NCBI RefSeq assembly: GCF_023065955.2
Contig: NW_026623056.1
Span: 89,775,256 to 89,839,255, forward strand
Source: Ursus arctos
Taxonomy: Eukaryota; Chordata; Mammalia; Carnivora; Ursidae
Direction of reading: 5' to 3'
DNA length: 64,000 nucleotides
Within the stretch, counting starts at the first letter, position 1. Every line of letters starts with the position of its first letter. The position numbers and the translations under genes were made by a program. Below, in pieces: positions 1-12,115 of this stretch. Below the pieces are notes generated by a model. The model had not been told where the DNA came from, ran no database searches, and saw only the letters and a program-made list of their open reading frames with translations.

Positions 1-1022
1 ACCATATGAACCAAGCTGATAAGGGTCATACCATCAAAACCATAGCTAACGTGTTACATTTATATAATGAAATTTTTGAATGAATAAAATTAAAAAAATA
101 CTGATTTCACTTAACAAAACCCAAAAGGCATAGCTAAAGTACAACAGAAATCTGCATTCAACCGACTTAGATTAATGAAAGGGATGAGAGAAGTGTGCCC
201 TTAACTCTTGCTCTAAAAAGTAAATATAACATGTTATCACCACTGGATGGACAAGCACTCCCCAAAAGATTGCCTTGATACACCACGGCCAGTTTTTGTG
301 CCTTCACGGTTTCCTAGTCAATTACCACCATACACCTGATCATACATACACTTGTTCACTCAGCACTTAGAGGAAAACTTGAGAACAGAGTTTTTGTGAG
401 AATGCAGAAGTGAGAGAACATCTGTGTAGTTGAGGAGAAGAGACGGGATAAGAGACAATGTACCTTTCAAGGAAGGCAGATTGTGTGGCCACAGACGTGA
501 GCCTGGGGGTTCACTGCCTTGGGGATCACTGTCACGTATTATAGAGAACAAATCCCAATTGTTGCCTGTTCATTGCCTGACTCTCCGTCCTGCCTCTGTG
601 GAAACCTCTTGGGGACGGGAGTTGCAAGCATATGTGGGAGGGAGAGCACATGTGGGACGGTGCCTCAGGTGAGTTTTGCGTAACCACGTTTCCTCTGACT
701 TCTCTCACTCAGTTTCAGATTCAGACCTTCTCTTGAGGCCTGTGAGCCTAATTTCAATATTCAGTCAAAGCTCAATTTTTGTTCATTTTTTCTCCACTGC
801 ATAGAAGTAAAGAACATGGAGTCTATCAGTCATCTGTTAGCAACAATTTTAGAAGGATCTATAATAGCCAACCAAGAGATGGCAATCTTCGTTTTCAAAC
901 TGACAGGTGCAAAAAGGAGATTTGAATAATTCATGGCAGGAAGACGGAAGGTCTTTGATGAGTTGATTGCGGTGCAACTTGTTTTGTGTTTTGCCTTAGA
1001 CTTCATCTTTCAATATGGCATC
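1..1022. other. Unannotated AT-rich non-coding DNA
   Basis: I recognise no repeat or exon here. Two short open frames on opposite strands overlap at about 360-670 and are not credible genes. The stretch ends where an LTR begins. Confidence 0.4.
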
Positions 1023-1455
1023 TGTATTAGTCTCTTAGGGCAGCCATAAGAAAGTACCACTAACGGGGGTGCTTTAAACCACACAGATTTCTTCTCTTAC
1101 ACTTCTGGAGACCAGGAGTATGAAATCAAGTTGCCAGCAGGGCCATACTCCCTCCAAAGCCTCTAGACTGAGACCCTCCCTTACCCCTTCCACCCACTGC
1201 TTGGCTTGGGGCCATATGACTCTGATCTCTACCACTGTCTTCACGTGACCACGTCCCCTCTGTGTCTGTGTCCAGTCTTCCCTCTTCTTACAAGGACACC
1301 AGTCATGTTGGATCAAGGGCCACCCTACTCCAGCCTGACCTCTTCTTAACTGATTACATCTTTAATGACCTATTTTCAAACACAGTCACATTCTGGGCTA
1401 CTGGCGGGTGAGGGCTTCAACATATAATTTTGGAGGACACCGTTTAACCTGTAAT
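1023..1455 (-). mobile_element. MLT1-type MaLR solo LTR
   Basis: Read on the minus strand this matches the MLT1 LTR body. The plus strand starts with the reversed 3' end (TGTATTAGTCTCTTAGGGCAGCC). It continues through the reversed segments for 'cttctggagaccaggag', 'acaaggacaccagtcatg' and 'tgattacatctttaatgacc', and ends with the reversed 5' end near 'aattttggaggacacc'. MaLR LTRs are ancient mammalian ERVL-type retrotransposons. No internal region or partner LTR is seen, so this is a solo LTR. Any short open frame inside it is incidental. Confidence 0.85.
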
Positions 1456-3450
1456 GGCATCTCAAAGCAGCTCACCTCTGCCCGACTCACGTAGAACAAT
1501 GTTAAAACAAGAGGGAGCGAAATATACCCACAGTTCTTTCCAGGGGAGGGAAGGCGGAGGGAGTTTCTCCTAAGAGAATAGCTTTATCATGGAAAACGAT
1601 TTCAGGATATATAACAATTCCGATCAGATGGGTCAAGTTGCATGAAATCACTGCAGTCTTGAACACCCTCCACGGAGCAGTCACGGCTGTATAAACAGCG
1701 TGCGGACGCACAGCGCTCTTACCCCACAACGAGCACCGATGTGTATCTACTCATTCCAACGAGCTTTAAAGAAAAAGCCAACACCATCGAAGGAAGTCCA
1801 CGGGTGCATAAACACAAAACACAGAAATCTTGACGGATGCTGAATTTTAGACAATGTGCCCACTTGCTCTTTGAGAAAAAAATGCCGGAGTTCTTAAAAC
1901 AAATTACAGGCAAAAAGTGCAGAACATCAAAGAACCCCCGGCTCAGTTTAATCAAATGAAATAATGTGCCCGCGAGTGATTTCAAAGTACGACTACACAG
2001 TATTCTAATTTTCTTTCTTTCGGGAGGAGTACTTAATTTTGTCAGCTCATACTGAGGTTTAGCCCCTCTCCAATGTGTTCCCGCTCACCACGGACTTGCT
2101 CTCCGAGCAAGTGTGAGCGTGAGCGCGGTGTCCGTGCAGGACGGCCCCAGAACGCAAGCTCCTTACGCTCGGGTGCAAGGGGCATCCCCACAGCGCCCAG
2201 CAGAGGGTGGCACATATTCCCTCACTCAGTACTCGCTTACCACCAGTGTTTAGAGAAGGCTGTCATGCCACTGCTTTTACTGGAAGTTCCTTATCACAAA
2301 AAATTGAAGAATCGCTCGCTAACTCCATAACGTCACTTTGGTGGAGTATGTGACTACAGTTTGCATATGCCACGACTTGGAATGTGGCCTGGGCCATCTC
2401 AGAGGAAAGGAATTGTGGCCAGTCCCTTTCTTCTTCCCCCGTCCCAGGGGCTGGTGGCGGTGCAGAGAGGGGAGTTTGGGCTGTGGGGACCTATACTTAC
2501 CAAACTACCCCCAGAGAATGAGTCCCCGCATCATCATCACTCCTTTCAAAAGTACTTTCTAATGACCTTCTTCATGATTATTCTGCATACCATCCTCAAA
2601 CATTCCACACATTTCTCAAATCTCATACTTGAACAGGGGATGAAGAACAGGAATTCCTGATAACGAGTGCTCCGTGTTTCCGGAACATGATCCTATTAAT
2701 CCAATAATCCTATTGATGCCACAAAAATGTCTGTAAGCAGTGAATAGTGATATACATTTATCAAGACCCTACAAATTATTTATTATCCCAGTGCGGGTTA
2801 AAGAGAAACAGGATCTGGTAAGCATTCGGAAAGCACAAAGGCCAATGAAACACCCTAAAAGACCAGATCAGAGAGTCATTGACAGACTATACCCTTCCTA
2901 AAATGAAATACACTGAAAATAGTACAGGATGAGAGTGGATTAGAAAGTAATACTCCTGTACAGCGTAAGCTTGCAACTCTTCTTCTAAGAAACTACTCCA
3001 AGAAAACTTAGAAAGGAATACTCCCATGAATTTATCCCTCCGAATCACAGAGAAGCGTAGCACAGGAGTTCTTGTAACACCCCCAATCCAGGATGGAGAA
3101 GGTGTTATGCGTCCTGACTCAAGGGGAAAGAGCAGCCACGTGTGTGGGTAGGAGAAACGCCTGGGTCTACTCCAAACACAGAGCTTCTTCCCTCTGCTCC
3201 CACCAAACTCCATGAAATGCAACTGTAGAGATGCTTCCCACAAAGGGAGATGGAAAAACCACCTCACGGCAAATATAACCTCAGAAGCAATGGTTCTGAC
3301 TCAGTGAGATTCTTAAAAACGTGAAACAGGTGAAAAGCAAAGTAAGTACGCACACAATGAGCATGGCCAGAAGCTTCTGCTCCTGAGAAAGGATCAGTGT
3401 TAGGTGAGCCGTTAGGTCAATTTTTAATAATGAAAAAAAATATTTTAAAA
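1456..3450. other. Unannotated single-copy-like DNA
   Basis: I see no recognisable repeat. A 126-aa open frame lies on the minus strand (2887-3267). The plus strand is also open for about 60 codons there, from the TAA near 2964 to a TAG at about 3148. Neither resembles a protein I know, and a frame of this size is expected by chance in 64 kb. CpG is slightly more frequent around 1640-1760 and 2080-2200, but not enough to call an island. Confidence 0.35.
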
Positions 3451-3653
3451 GAGATGCTGAACTCTAGGAAACAAACTGAGGGTTGCTGGAGGGGAGCTGA
3501 TGGGGGGATGGGGTAACTGGGGGACGGGCATTAAGGAGGGCACTTGATGTGATGAGCACTGGGTATTGTATGCAACTGATGAATCACTAAACTCTACTGC
3601 TGAAACCGATAATATACTGCATGTTAACTAAATTGAATTTAAAAAAAGAATTA
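3451..3653 (+). mobile_element. L1 3' end, 5'-truncated (carnivore type)
   Basis: This is the typical carnivore L1 3' UTR: 'aaactgagggttgctgga', a G-rich stretch, 'gggcattaaggagggcac', 'gagcactgggtattgtatg', 'tgatgaatcactaaactct', then an A-rich tail. Flanks near 3434-3450 and 3654-3672 are similar A/T-rich strings and probably represent a degraded target-site duplication. Confidence 0.85.
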
Positions 3654-3974
3654 CAAAAAAAGTATATTAGAAAGATAAGAAAATCTACCACCCCAAAACC
3701 AAACATTAACAAGAGGCATGAGACGAAAAAACATACAGAACTGAACTTTAGTGCATTAGTTAGACACCACTCACACCCTGCTTCCTTTAGGTCAAACTAA
3801 AACCATGTCTAAGGCACTCATTAATGTGTGGTTCTCTAATAACTGACTTCAGATCGAGGCCACGAAAGTCTTCTTGGATGAAAGGTTTAGAATTCCCTCA
3901 GATTGAGTTCAAATTCAGAGAATTACAAGGTAGTGAATAAACAGACTTCTCAATCTCGCCCACTTCTGAAAGCC

Positions 3975-4085
3975 ACACCCCAAAACCCCCTCGTGTCTAA
4001 GAATCTCTTGGGACCCAGGCACACAGTCTGGCCCAGAGTGACAGTCCATAAATATTAGTTACAAGAAAACTGAAAAATGAATCAG
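3975..4085 (+). mobile_element. L2 LINE 3' end (degraded)
   Basis: The order 'aggcacacagtctggccc', 'agtccataaatatta' and a trailing 'aaaaatgaatcagt' resembles the L2 3' end (…cctggcacatagtaggtgctcaataaatattt…gaatgaat). The match is old and partial. Confidence 0.5.
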
Positions 4086-4259
4086 TTTCCCCCAAGAAGT
4101 GAGCTGGGATTTAAACACAAAAAGACATATTCCCAGCCCTGGGGAGTTTATATTTTATAGGAAAAAACACAAAGAAAATTCTAGCTTGAGATAAACTATT
4201 AAGTTTCTATGTTTATCAGCATAGATTTAAAAATCAAGGTATATGGAAGTCCATATTTT

Positions 4260-4850
4260 CATGTTTATGAGGTTTTTAAATTACATCTTTTTCTGATTAC
4301 AAATACAATAGAGGCACACTGTGAAAATTCTGCAAATAAAGAAACGTTAAAGAATAAAATATAAATCCCTCACAATTCCGTTACCAGAGTTGACTAGCCG
4401 GCTGTTACAGGTGACCAAGCACTGACCACTATTAACGTTTTTTCCTATTCCTTCTATACTTTTTTCTACACATATATGTATATATATTCAGATAATTGAG
4501 ATTATATTGTTATTTAAAAAGCTTTGCAGTTTATTTTACTCGATATTTTTATCATGTGTGCACTCATTACATATTGTATGAATGTTGCAAAATGATGATT
4601 TCCAGTCACTAAAACGTTTGAATACATCATTTTAATACTGTGTACTAATCCATTGGGTGGATATACAATAATTTAATTAAACTATCTACTCTTGGGTGCT
4701 TCTAATATTTCACTGTTATAATTAAAATAAAACAAAATAAAACTCTCCACATAGATCTTTAACTGTATTTCTAATTATTTCCTTAATTAGCTCCTCGCAG
4801 TAAAGTTACTGGGGCCAAACCTATACCTTTTTAAAGAAAGACATTAAATT
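4260..4850. mobile_element. Ancient LINE fragment (L1M/L1ME-like)
   Basis: The order of recognisable blocks fits an old mammalian LINE family. They are a stretch resembling 'attcccaccacccagagataacc…ctgttaacatttt', a tract of 'tatatgtatatatatt', then 'ccattgggtggatatac', 'cttgggtgcttctaat', 'ttcactgttataa' and 'agtaaagttactggggcc'. The copy is heavily diverged, and I do not assign a strand or subfamily. Confidence 0.55.
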
Positions 4851-5004
4851 GATGAAGTTTTAGAATGGCTAACAAATACATTCTAAATACAGCTGTTGAG
4901 TGGTTTAACAGAAGGGCAATCAGTGAGGGTCTAAATACAGCAGCAAGATCATACCCTCCTTCACTCAGAATATTCTGTTTATGAATGTGAGGGAGACCAA
5001 GGGA

Positions 5005-5185
5005 TCCTTACTAATTACTATGTCCCAGGAATTTTGCCTCTGATCTCATTCAATCCCCCAACACGTCCGTGAATGGAATGAGCAATCTGTGGTTCAGCAA
5101 GGTCATGCAACACGAGGACTGAGGTCACATAACCCAGGTCGGCCTGACTTTCAGTGCCATGTCCTTTCCGCTACACCAAACCAGA
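5005..5185 (+). mobile_element. MIR SINE (old)
   Basis: Diverged MIR on the plus strand. It has 'attactatgtcccaggaa', 'ctgatctcattcaatccc', a core with 'aaggtcatgcaacacgagg', and an end with 'cctgactttcagtgccatgtcc' in shortened form. These correspond in order to the MIR segments for 'tgtgccaggcac', 'ctcatttaatcctc', the 'aaggtcacacagct' core and the 'tctgactccagagtcc' end. Confidence 0.65.
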
Positions 5186-5654
5186 TGGCTTTCACACAGT
5201 TAAAGTGAAAAATGATAGAACATGGACCCGCATTGCCCCCATGCTTCTAACAGCATCCTAACCCCTCCCTGAGCCCTGGCAACAAAGGTTTCTGGGAAGG
5301 TTGCTTTTTGCTTCCCTGAGTCTCAGTCCAGCAGACAAACCGGAAGGAAGTGGAAATGCATGCTGAGTAATCCAAGCCCTTGTTCAGACAGAAATATTTA
5401 CAGAAGAGAGAGCACAGAGGACAGCAAAGCCATCTTTTTCCTAGAGGAGGACAGATTGGGAGACCCTCTATCTTGTGCTGAATTTTTGAAAAAATGGATG
5501 AATTTCACTCAAAGGACAGAGAGAGAAGGATTTCAACACAGAAATGTAGGACCGAAGGCACATATTGGGGAGCAAATTTCACCACCCCAAGCTTTGCTTC
5601 TTTGGCATATTGATTATTTTAAGCTGGTTGTTTTTAAGAAACTGCAAACACAAG

Positions 5655-5852
5655 GGGAGCCTGGGTAGTAGCTCATTTGGTTAAACATCCAGCTCTTGAT
5701 TTTGGCTCAAGTCATGATCTTGTGGTCATGGGATCTTGCCCCATGTCTGGCTCAGTGGGGAGTCCACTTGGGATTCTCTCTCTTCCTCTCTTTTTGTCCC
5801 CCCTTCTCTCTCTCTCTCTAAAATGAATAATCTTTAAAAAATTTTTAAAAAA
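5655..5852 (+). mobile_element. SINEC (carnivore tRNA-Lys SINE)
   Basis: Plus-strand SINEC with the tRNA-like head 'gggagcctgggtagtagct', body 'ccacttgggattctctctc', a pyrimidine-rich stretch and an A-rich tail. It is flanked by an 18-bp target-site duplication at 5637-5654 and 5853-5870 with three mismatches, so it is an L1-mobilised insertion of moderate age. Confidence 0.92.
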
Positions 5853-6332
5853 AGAAATGGCAGACACAAGAAGAGCTCTGAAAACTGAGTAGAAGTTACC
5901 CTTTTGTAAGAGATATTTACATGTATAAGGGAAATCTGCATGTGTAAGGTGTCTCCCTTCTGAAACCAGGAAGAGAGGAATGACTAAATCTCTAGAACCT
6001 GTTAGTGGAGTAGGCAGGGACTTAAATCTGCATAACTACCTTACCCTGTTCACTGTGCTTTTCTTGGTCACTTCCCATAACTGACCTGCTCACTCCCAAA
6101 ATCTTTTGTCTTTAGTTGAAGATGGAGTAGAAAGCAATGGCCTCAGCCATTCCAGGGAGTCACTCGGTTTTCCTGGGTCTCTCCCATGTAACCAGGAGGA
6201 ATGCAAGTTATCAAACGTCTGTTTGATTTTCTCCTGTTAGTGTATCTCATATCAGTTTGATTCTTAGACCAAAGAACCGTGAAGGGTAGAGGGAAATTTT
6301 CCCACACCAGCACACACAAGTTCATACATGGG

Positions 6333-6357
6333 TTTTTGTGTGTGTGTGTGTGTGTGT
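6333..6357. repeat. (TG)n microsatellite
   Basis: Uninterrupted TG dinucleotide run of about 12 units. Confidence 0.95.
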
Positions 6358-7270
6358 AACTGGGGAGCAGTAAGAGAGATTAAGATAGAGAGATAGGCAG
6401 TCCTAGATGGGAGAGGGGTTTAAAAATCGGTGAGCTCCAGGATCTTTAATATGCGTTACTTATTTCCCAAGGGCACTCTAAGACAAGTTTAAAATAAAGG
6501 GAAGAATTAGCCTGCATGAACTGGGAACGAGAGGTCAAGCGATGCTTATTACTACAGGTGATACAGCTATATTGCATCCAGGTAGTTTAATTTGCCAAAA
6601 GACTTGAAAGATTTTTATGAAAACTAACTCCAATAAGAAATGGTAATACATTATATTTGAACTTCCTCCTCCCTTTCCATTCTTGGCTGGTTTTGAAAAT
6701 AATTTGATGTGGCTCCATATTTTTAAGTTGAGAGGAGGCTATTCTGGGACATTCTTTTTTATTTTATGTTTATTTTTATTTTAAAGGAAAAAATGAAAGT
6801 CATTTTTGAAGGCAAGAAATTTCTCTCTTCAAAGGTCAGGTCTATTTTTACTTTCAGATATTTTTTTTAAATAAAAAATTCAGTCTCTTTGGTATCCAAC
6901 TTTAAAATGAAGCCAGTTTTCTACCTGGAGACTGTAATATTTGCCTCTATTTTAGGTTGGAAGGGGTGAGAGAAACTTGTAAGTTCATATTTTAGGATCA
7001 CTGAAATTAGTGACAATTGGTTTAATAATACAATTTGGAGACTTCTGGGTAGATGCCATAGATGTCTTTGCAAAGAATTTCTCTTTCTTTTTCTTAAATC
7101 ACAAAACTTAAAAAAAAAAAAAAACCACCCTCAGAAATATTGAGACCTTGCTATTAGTTTTGTTTTCTCTCTAAATTAATTAACACAAAGAAACCGGACA
7201 ACAAAGTAGTTTTATGAAATAATCACTCTCCATAAACAAAATTCTATTAAAGATTCTATGTGTGTAGTTC

Positions 7271-7320
7271 ATTTTTATTTTATTTTATTTTACTTTATTT
7301 TACTTTATTTTACTTATTTT
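7271..7320. repeat. (TTTTA)n low-complexity tract
   Basis: Pentanucleotide TTTTA units with some TTTAC variants. A short A-run lies nearby at about 7109-7123. No retroposon body is attached to either. Confidence 0.85.
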
Positions 7321-7399
7321 TTGCTCAGGGGCCCTCTTAAGAAATAGATGTGGGGGATATTGGCTTTTGCTGTGTGATTGACCGTGTGTCCTGATCATT

Positions 7400-7745
7400 T
7401 GCTGAGTCTTATTAAAAGTCTCTGAGATCACTCCGTCCCTTGGCCCTTACGCTCCATCAGCCATCAATTCAGAATGTCAGACCTGATTACCAGGACTCTC
7501 TCTGAAGCCCCTTCTAAGCCATTAGTGAGCGGAAGCCGTGTCCTGGCGCCTGCGTGATGCAAATGCTCCTCATCAGGCTTCCAACTCAAGGACAACTCGT
7601 TATGTTCCAGAATAGCACTGACAATGTTAGCCCCCTAAACCAAGAGGACATTTGCAATTTTAAATTTGAACTTATTAGGGGGATGTTGTTTATTTTGTCT
7701 TCATCGCTCCCACATCTTACCAAAAGACAATTTCAATTCAAATTC
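7400..7745. other. Low-repeat segment with octamer motif; possible conserved non-coding DNA
   Basis: This stretch shows no repeat similarity. It contains an ATGCAAAT octamer, the classic POU-factor site, at 7558-7565. There is also an AT-rich palindrome-like 'gcaattttaaatttg'. A single 8-mer is weak evidence. The 64-aa open frame that starts here is not convincing. Confidence 0.2.
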
Positions 7746-8804
7746 TAAATTATATATTTAGTTCACAAAAACAGGTTAAAAGGATGTTTAAACAGCAAAC
7801 AATGATGTAACAGCATTTCCTTGAAAATCCCTCATAACAGAGACTACAGGGATTCTTCACAATTTGCCTACTTTTCAAAAAATGTCTAACCTTGGGAATC
7901 AGCTAAATTGAGTTAGATCAGATTTAGTGGTCATTAATCCACTATAATAAGGACGATTTCCAAACACAAGGGTGGTGTTGATTAGTCTTGGTGGTTTCGG
8001 TTGAGTGATGAGGGAGATGACAAGTGAAAATACAGTTTACGAGCAACTTCCATCTGTGTGTGTCGGTATGCTCCAGAGCTGGGTGCCTACCATCAGTAAA
8101 AGACCAAACTTGAAATGGCTGTGGCCCTTCACGTGAAGAAAACATGGTGAATGAAGGCCCTTAAATCCTGCTACTACTCCTCGCAAGTCCTTTTAGCTCT
8201 GCTACTTCCGTAACATCAGTAGCAGCAGTAGCAATGCAATATATCTTCATAATAAATTCAGTTTACAACGATGTCACGTACAATGCCTACTGAGAATGTT
8301 TGTATTCGGCTGTCTGCTACTGAAAACACCTACCTAAATTCCCTGGTACGGGGCCATGGGCAGCCTGCAGAATCCTTGCCCTCTAGGTACTTACATACTC
8401 TTCAGTGACCCGCCATTTTCATTTAGATATTTTAAAAAGTGACTCAATTTTAATGGCCCTTCGGTGCTTCTGTGCAAAGTGCAAATGGTTATCCTGAAGT
8501 TCAAGGTCACCTCGAATTTGACCTTATCCCAAATCCTAACCTTTTGCAGCTGTCTCCAAATGGCTCCCCAACATACCCTGTACTTTCTTGCCCTAAGCTA
8601 AAGCTATCACTGTCATTATTCATTTCTTTTTCCTAAAAAGTCAGAAGGTACCCATTCTCCATCTTGTGTTTAAACGGGAAATAACTTGTTCCTGGTAGCC
8701 GAGCTAAGAAATGCTTAGAGTTGGATGCTACTACGTCTCTCTAGGGCTCTATGGTTGCAATAGCCATGCTCTTTCTGCCATGTTCATTTTGCATACATAT
8801 TGAA
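7746..8804. other. Unannotated DNA
   Basis: I recognise no repeat, exon or RNA gene in this stretch. A TAGCAGCAG-type trinucleotide imperfection near 8215-8235 is the only local structure noted. Confidence 0.35.
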
Positions 8805-8960
8805 ATCTGCCCTGTGAGGTAAGGAGTTTCTTTCAAGAACTGGCAGTGTTTTGTTTTGTTTTTGTTTTGTTATCTCCCATAGTAAGTACTCGTTGCTTGA
8901 GGAGTGAAGGACTCACTCAGATGGGAAGCCAAGGATCCCACAGCCAGTAAATGTTTCACA
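8805..8960 (+). mobile_element. MIR-like fragment (weak)
   Basis: 'ctgccctgtgaggtaagga' followed later by 'cccacagccagtaaatg' follows the order of MIR segments ('accctgtgaggtagg', 'cacacagctagtaagtg'). A T/G-rich TTTTG tract (8849-8871) lies between them. The match is weak. Confidence 0.4.
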
Positions 8961-9284
8961 CAGCTTCAGGGGGTAGAGAGCTCTGTGTGGAAAGCTGAGT
9001 TTCTTTTATTTTCTAAACAGAATTAGGGTTCCAGGACCAGCCCACTTAAATGGGACATTTATTCCTTATGTGCCTGGCAGTTGATCAGAGTGGCTTTTTA
9101 TGGTGTTTATATGTCACCATTTTTATGAAAATGCCCTGTTGGGGACATCTAAAGATGTCCTCCCTCAACCTGCCCGGCTTAGACAACCTTCCTGAGTCCC
9201 AGGGTTCAAGAGTCACGTCAACCTGGTTACCTGCCTGGTGATGTGACCTGAAAATAGATCATCACTTGATGTTAGGAGCTGTTT

Positions 9285-9410
9285 ATTCATTCATTTTATT
9301 CAACAAATACTTATATCAACTTAGTAGTGACAAGTATGTTCTAAGCACATTACCAACACTAACTCACATAAACTTCGTGCTGCCCTTAGAGGTATGTGAA
9401 AAAATTATAC
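9285..9410 (+). mobile_element. MIR/L2-type old repeat
   Basis: 'ttcattttattcaacaaat', 'gtatgttctaagcacatta' and 'cttagaggtatgtgaaa' follow the order of the MIR 5' half (attcattcaacaaatattt … tgttctaagcac … gaggtagg). Confidence 0.5.
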
Positions 9411-9649
9411 CCTTTTTTTTTTTTGTTAGACATGACAAGCAAAATTAAGTAGTGACTTTTTTTTTCTGTCTCCGAATTTCTCTGCTCCAGAGAACATATT
9501 TCTAAATTTTAAGTAGACGTGTAATGAATTCTTCCAGTGAGGTCTTACACAGAATCCCAGAAAAACAGTCACTAGTTAGTCTGCTGGGATTGAATCTGCA
9601 GGGCATCATGGGCCAGAGCTGCCCCCATTCCAGAGGCACCTTCCTCCAA

Positions 9650-11055
9650 TACCTCATGCAGCAGGTCTAAGGACCCCTTTATAGACTCTAACAAATTACT
9701 GAAGACCTCAAAGGGTCTTTGATTATGTGACTTGTCAATATTCAGTGTGGGAGAAATTTTCAAAGTTGTAAAACATTTGTTTTTCTTTAGAAAATGAAAT
9801 AGTAAACCATTACATGTTAATATAAATAAATACTCTTTTAATAAAAATAACTATATTTTCTAAAACAAAAAAAAAATGGGGACAAGAGTGACACTGTTGC
9901 ATTTCTGTAAGTCTTTGTAAGTCTTCTGTGAGTCTCTGCCTTAATAGAAAACCGTGCAATTCTCCTATCTGCTTCTGCATTTGCTCTCCTATGGTAAGTT
10001 GGTTCAGTGGAAGTCTATTGAGATGAACCAGCTTCACGCATGCGTAGCTGGGAAAGGAAAGGACTGCTTTCATAGCTTGCACAGGTCACTGTGGATATTC
10101 TTTGGTCGCTTCCGAAAGGTTAGTTGCAATGGTCTTTTCAAGTTCTGTTATATTAAAATTCATCTGCCCAAAGTTCTGCCTCAGATTCGAGTGGGTCTAT
10201 TATTGATGCACGACTTTTGTATCATGCATCGATTAGTCATTTATAAAATATCATTCACCAAATTATGCAGATCTTCTGGACGTTGACACATTTCGATGCA
10301 CAACATTGAAAAATCACATTTGTGAATATCATCACGGACCTTAGCAGGAAAGCCTTTCTAATATCGGGAGACTGTCAAGCACACAGTGGTGGATAAAGGT
10401 TTTCCAAAATTTTAATTTTTGTTTGAAAGGTCAAATTTTACCCCTGAACCAGACTCGGTCGGTTATTTTCCTTGACATGACAGGCTCACCTCAGTTCATT
10501 TTTGAAGAAAACATTTGCTAAATGTCTATAGTCCCAATAATCATAGTTTTTCCATTCATTGTCCTTTTAAGTAAAAGTGGTGTTCCATTAAAAACAAAAA
10601 CAAAACCAAACCTGATAATGCAGCTTGCAACTCGGCTGCACAGTACTCTTTCCTGATCATTCTATTCGTGTATGTTCCCAAAGTATTTTATGTGAACTTC
10701 CGATTTCTTCACATAGAGTATTAAGAAGTCAGGTACTCAGGGATTGAGATGTAATAAAATTAATAACTTTATGGCTGCATAAGGGACGTTCTTAAGTTTT
10801 TTTTTTTTTTTTCCTGTGAGTGTGTGGCAGTGAAGAAAACAGTACAATACTTGGACAATAGGAGTGGGACTGGGTCCCAGGTCTTGATTTGTGCTGAGGC
10901 ACTAGCTGTTCACCCATCACTGCAAATATCAAAGTAATGACGCAGCCAAAGAACATGTTAGCATTTTTGAGAAAATGCTTTGACATTGCAGATCCCTACA
11001 AGAGTCTTGGAGGCCCTCAGGGTCTAGGGCTACATATTGAGAATGATTGCTCTGG
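9650..11055 (-). mobile_element. Fossil hAT-superfamily DNA transposon
   Basis: The left end matches the remembered hAT element edge 'ggacccctttacactc…attgaggatcccaaagagc' (here 9670-9722). The interior 'aaccattacatgttaata…aaaataactatattttc' also matches. The right end is 'cctcagggtctagggctac' followed by 'attgagaatgattgctctg', a degraded form of the terminal inverted repeat TTTGAGAACCACTG. The minus strand encodes the remains of a transposase (separate entry). The roughly 1.4-kb length means it is either internally deleted or a derivative of a longer autonomous element. The family (Charlie, Zaphod or Tip100) is not resolved. Confidence 0.65.
9810..10082 (-). pseudogene. hAT transposase C-terminal remnant
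   Basis: This 90-codon open frame has the layout of the hAT transposase C-terminal dimerisation region. A 'KAVLSFPSYACVKL' stretch stands where active proteins have a P-F-P-T-T-x-L-C-E-like block. About 20 residues later 'GEQMQKQIGELHGFLLR' corresponds to the N-x-E-x-D-x-R-I-Q-L segment. The Cys-Glu pair of the block is degraded (Cys-Val), and the frame further upstream on the minus strand (10083-10500) is full of stops. The gene is dead and nothing suggests domestication. Known hAT biology: the protein cuts and pastes the element between its inverted ends. Confidence 0.6.
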
Positions 11056-11984
11056 GGAATTAGGATTCAAAGTTTGTTATGGGATCACATCATGTTAGAA
11101 GACATGAGAAGAGTAGACAGAATGGTTCCACCAGGGTCACGTGCAGAGAGCAAAGCCCAGTATTCCCAAAGCTCCACCTCCCAGACCTGCCCCATCTCCA
11201 TCTCTGGGACCTACCAAGAGCCAGTCTTGCTAGCTATTCTAGTTCTTTCTACGAAGAACCATCCAGCCTTGCTGGCAGCATTTTACACAGACAGAGTGGA
11301 ACAGTGCTGGAAAAGAATCAAGTGGTTCACCTTTTTTAAACTCCCAGTGTGGGTGACAGGAAGCCATTATAACATCTCAGTGGTCATGTGAGTTTTATTC
11401 TTTCAGGACAGATGGCATTTGGTTCCTAACAAGTAGTTTTAGCTATCTCAGATTATTATAAAAAGTATCTGCTCTGGAAAAAAAAATCTGGAGAGTTTAA
11501 ATATGAAATCATTTCTAAATGGAGAAAAGACTTGATCTTTCCCAAGAGAGTGAAACATCTGTGTATTTCCAAAGCATACTGGTTTTCTTTACCTGAGGTT
11601 ATGCAATTATGACTCCCTGCAGGCGAACAAGATAAACAACGGAGCTCTCTCAACATTAGCATCAAAGTGGTCCATTTGTGTTTAATCACTTTCTTAAGGG
11701 GAAAGTTCTAAGTTCAACTGACTCATATATATATAATGTTAATTTCAGGGAAACAGGTCCTTACTATATTAATCTTCCTCTTTACCTTTTGAAATACAAA
11801 AATGTAAGGCTTGATTTTAATCAAATGCTAAAACTCAGACCAATCTAGTACCCAGTAATAAATCATCTCTTCACATCACCGGAGAGCGATAAGTTGAGGG
11901 AAAGATGAATTAACAGATTTGAGAAAATTTGGAGAATATATTATGCCTCTGTCTTGCCATCATAGTCCTTCCCTATCATGGCCC
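11056..11984. other. Unannotated DNA
   Basis: I recognise no repeat. Two overlapping plus-strand frames (11047-11391 and 11079-11339) and one minus-strand frame (11456-11689) are short and unremarkable. Confidence 0.35.
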
Positions 11985-12115
11985 ATTTAATTATCTGTCC
12001 ATCTCCTCCACCAGCCGCTGAAAAGAGGCCCTTCCTATAACGCGCCCACCACTGTGTCATTTCCATCAAGCACACGCCTGACACATGCTATGTAGATATG
12101 TACTCGACAAAGCGC
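11985..12115 (+). mobile_element. L2 LINE 3' end (degraded)
   Basis: 'cctgacacatgctatgta' followed by 'gatatgtactcgacaaa' resembles the L2 3' end 'cctggcacatagtaggtgctcaataaa'. Upstream text fits the same family weakly. Confidence 0.45.

Noticed and set aside
2887..3267. 126-aa minus-strand frame in repeat-free DNA
   Set aside because: A frame of this size is expected by chance in 64 kb. It has no family similarity I know, and the opposite strand is partly open too.
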